Notes under the pieces: model-generated
Seen by the model: the letters and a program-made list of their open reading frames with translations, nothing else
The model's database searches: none
Told to the model about the DNA's origin: nothing
In this document: positions 4,543-6,437 of the stretch, one piece after another
Layout: the number at the start of each line of letters is the position of its first letter
How positions within the stretch are numbered: the stretch's first letter is position 1
From: Candidatus Nanopelagicales bacterium
GTDB lineage: Bacteria > Actinomycetota > Actinomycetes > S36-B12
Direction of reading: 5' to 3'
NCBI GenBank assembly: GCA_018399515.1
Contig: JAGYOB010000335.1
Location: forward strand, 1 to 6,437
Length of the DNA stretch: 6,437 nt
Position numbers and translations under genes: made by a program

Positions 4543-6437
4543 GCAGCGCGAAGGAACCGTCGACTGGCAGCGGTGGGGCACCTACATCAGCGAACGCGCA
4601 TGGGGCACGGTGCGCGAGGACTACAGCGCTGATGGCGACGCATGGTCGTACTTTCCTTTCGAGCACGCACGCAGTCGCGCGTATCGATGGAATGAGGACG
4701 CGCTCGCCGGGTGGTGCGATCGTGATCAGATCCTGTGTCTGGGCTTGGCGTTGTGGAATGGTCACGATCCGATCATCAAGGAGCGCCCGTTCGGCTTGAC
4801 GAATGCGCAGGGCAACCACGGCGAGGACGTCAAGGACTACTGGTTCTACACCGACAATCTGCCGAGCCACGCCTATGCCTCGATGGTCTACAAGTATCCG
4901 CATTCTCGATTTCCCTACGAGGATCTGATCGCAACGAACGCTTCCCGCGGCCAGGATGAAGGCGAGTACGAACTCTTTGATGCACTCGAAGAAGAGTGGC
5001 GGGCCAACCGGTACTTCGATGTCGCCTGCGAATATGCGAAGGCATCCCATGAAGACCTCATCTGGAAGATCACGGCGACGAATCGCGGCCCCGATCCGGC
5101 TCCGCTCGTGGTCATCCCGCAGATGTGGTTTCGCAACACGTGGTCATGGGAAGTCGATGCGCGTGCGCCGCGTATCACTCGCGCCGGTGATGACGCCGTC
5201 CACGCGACCCACGATGTGCTCGGTGATCGCTGGCTGTATGTCATGTCCGGTGGATCGGATACGCCGGGCCTGGTGTTCTGTGAGAACGAGACCAACAATT
5301 CCGAACTGTTCGGGTCGGTGAATGCGTCCACAACGACGAAGGACGGCATTGACCGATTTCTCGTCCATGGTGATGCGGCGGCTGTTTCCCTGGACGAAGG
5401 ATCGAAGGCCGCTGCTCTGGTTAGTTTCGACATCCAGCCAGGCCAGTCCGTGACGGTTACGCTCCGACTGTCACCTGTCGAGCAGGCTTTGCCTTTCGCT
5501 GATGCAGACGACATCCTCGCCGCGCGCAAGCAGGAAGCCGATGACTTCTACGCGTCGACCGCGGCACCGACCCTGACCGATGACGAGCGCCTGGTGCAGC
5601 GGCAGGCCCTGGCCGGGTTGCTGTGGTGCAAGCAGTACTACCACTATGCGGTGGGGCGCTGGTTGACCGGCGATCCGACTCAACCGGAACCGCCGAAGGA
5701 GCGCCTGGCCGGTCGCAATCACGACTGGAAGCACTTCCTCATGGCCGATGTCGTGCTGATGCCCGACGCTTGGGAATACCCATGGTTCGCCGCATGGGAT
5801 CTGGCCTTCCATTGCGTCACGATGGCGTTCATCGATCCGGATTTCGCCAAGGAGCAGACCCTGCTGCTGCTGACATCGACCACGCAGCACCCGCACGGAC
5901 AGATCCCCGCATATGAGTGGTCGTTCTCTGACACGAACCCGCCGGTCAATGCGTGGGCGGCGTGGCAGGTGTACCAAATGGACAAAGCGCACACCGGTCG
6001 TGGCGATGTCGAGTTCCTCGCGCAGGCCTATCGGGCGCTGCTGGTCAACATGACGTGGTGGCTGAACCAGGAGGACGCCGAGGATCGCGGTGTCTTCGGC
6101 GGTGGCTTCCTGGGCATGGACAACATCGGCGTTTTCGACCGTGATCAACCACTGCCGATGGGAGGTGTTCTCGATCAGGTCGACGGTACCGCGTGGATGG
6201 CCACGATGACCCTGCAGATGCTGGAGATCAGCATTGAGCTTTCCCAATTCGATCCCGGCTACGAAGCGATGTTCGGTCGCTGGGTGTGGAACGCCTGGCT
6301 GATCGCCCGGGCGTTGGAACGCGGTGTAGAACAGGTGAGCCTGTGGAACGACGAGATCGGTTTCTATACCGACGTCATCGAGCTGCCCGATGGGACCGTG
6401 CGACCCCTCGACGTCGTCTCACTTCAAGGGCTCGTGC
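4511..6437 (+). CDS. MGH1-like (GH63-related) glucosidase, N-terminal 642 codons, truncated by the window
   Basis: The frame is open to the right edge. It belongs to the large bacterial glucosidase family related to GH63 and mannosylglycerate hydrolase (MGH1-like clan, (alpha/alpha)6 barrel), whose members are commonly near 870-900 residues, so about a quarter is missing. Residues 1-70 hold AEHERL and YRWNED (58-63); GNHGEDVKDYWFY (101-113) and WFRNTWSW (206-213) belong to the N-terminal beta-rich domain. The barrel begins near 360 and includes WEYPWFAAWD (421-430), whose Asp430 is a candidate catalytic acid. It continues with QIPAYEW (464-470), GGFLGMDNIGVFDR (531-544) and DGTAWM (558-563). 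The second catalytic residue is expected in the unseen part. There is no signal peptide, so the enzyme is probably cytoplasmic and acts on an internal alpha-glucoside or compatible-solute glycoside; the substrate is unknown. An ATG at 4478 would add 11 residues. Confidence 0.88.
   Translation, partial: MATAEHERLREQREGTVDWQRWGTYISERAWGTVREDYSADGDAWSYFPFEHARSRAYRWNEDALAGWCDRDQILCLGLALWNGHDPIIKERPFGLTNAQGNHGEDVKDYWFYTDNLPSHAYASMVYKYPHSRFPYEDLIATNASRGQDEGEYELFDALEEEWRANRYFDVACEYAKASHEDLIWKITATNRGPDPAPLVVIPQMWFRNTWSWEVDARAPRITRAGDDAVHATHDVLGDRWLYVMSGGSDTPGLVFCENETNNSELFGSVNASTTTKDGIDRFLVHGDAAAVSLDEGSKAAALVSFDIQPGQSVTVTLRLSPVEQALPFADADDILAARKQEADDFYASTAAPTLTDDERLVQRQALAGLLWCKQYYHYAVGRWLTGDPTQPEPPKERLAGRNHDWKHFLMADVVLMPDAWEYPWFAAWDLAFHCVTMAFIDPDFAKEQTLLLLTSTTQHPHGQIPAYEWSFSDTNPPVNAWAAWQVYQMDKAHTGRGDVEFLAQAYRALLVNMTWWLNQEDAEDRGVFGGGFLGMDNIGVFDRDQPLPMGGVLDQVDGTAWMATMTLQMLEISIELSQFDPGYEAMFGRWVWNAWLIARALERGVEQVSLWNDEIGFYTDVIELPDGTVRPLDVVSLQGLV

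Noticed and set aside
4295..5050. A 251-residue minus-strand open frame across the start of the glucosidase gene
   Set aside because: Most of it is antisense to codons that match conserved glucosidase motifs on the plus strand. It has no recognisable motif of its own.
5471..6247. A 258-residue minus-strand open frame inside the glucosidase gene
   Set aside because: It is His/Arg/Gln-rich shadow sequence antisense to the strongly conserved barrel motifs of the glucosidase.

Overview
The window comes from a high-GC Gram-positive bacterium, most probably an actinobacterium. Codons strongly prefer G or C at the third position. GTG starts are common. At least three genes show a TAnnnT -10 hexamer exactly six bases before the start codon, the arrangement of leaderless actinobacterial mRNAs. 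The sequence does not fix the genus. No tRNA, rRNA, insertion sequence, CRISPR array or phage gene is visible, so this looks like ordinary chromosome.

Layout from left to right. (1) 1-101, minus: the first 33 codons of an unrecognised gene running off the left edge. (2) 139-972, minus: a ten-helix EamA/DMT-type transporter. (3) A divergent intergenic region at 973-1059 carries a cluster of CGGTGC/GCACCG half-sites. (4) 1060-1839, plus: a complete Sir2-type NAD-dependent protein deacylase. (5) 1844-2944, plus: a stand-alone multi-helix protein like the membrane domain of lysylphosphatidylglycerol synthase (YbhN/UPF0104 flippase-like). (6) 2926-3591, minus: a conserved but uncharacterised three-helix membrane protein, convergent with and overlapping the previous gene. 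(7) 3715-4245, plus: a GNAT N-acetyltransferase. (8) 4246-4510: a weakly supported small ORF in a stretch with less biased codons. (9) 4511 to the right edge, plus: the first 642 codons of a large cytoplasmic MGH1-like (GH63-related) glucosidase.

The genes do not read as one pathway. Promoter-like signals sit before several of them, which points to mostly single-gene transcription units rather than a long operon. The Sir2 and flippase genes are close (four bases apart), but the flippase has its own promoter candidate overlapping the sir2 stop codon. No defence system, secondary-metabolite cluster or other new multi-gene system is supported. The points most worth following are the leaderless promoter pattern and what it implies for gene starts, two conserved families of unknown function (the three-helix membrane protein and the glucosidase of unknown substrate), the repeat cluster in the divergent promoter region, and the short ORF ahead of the glucosidase.
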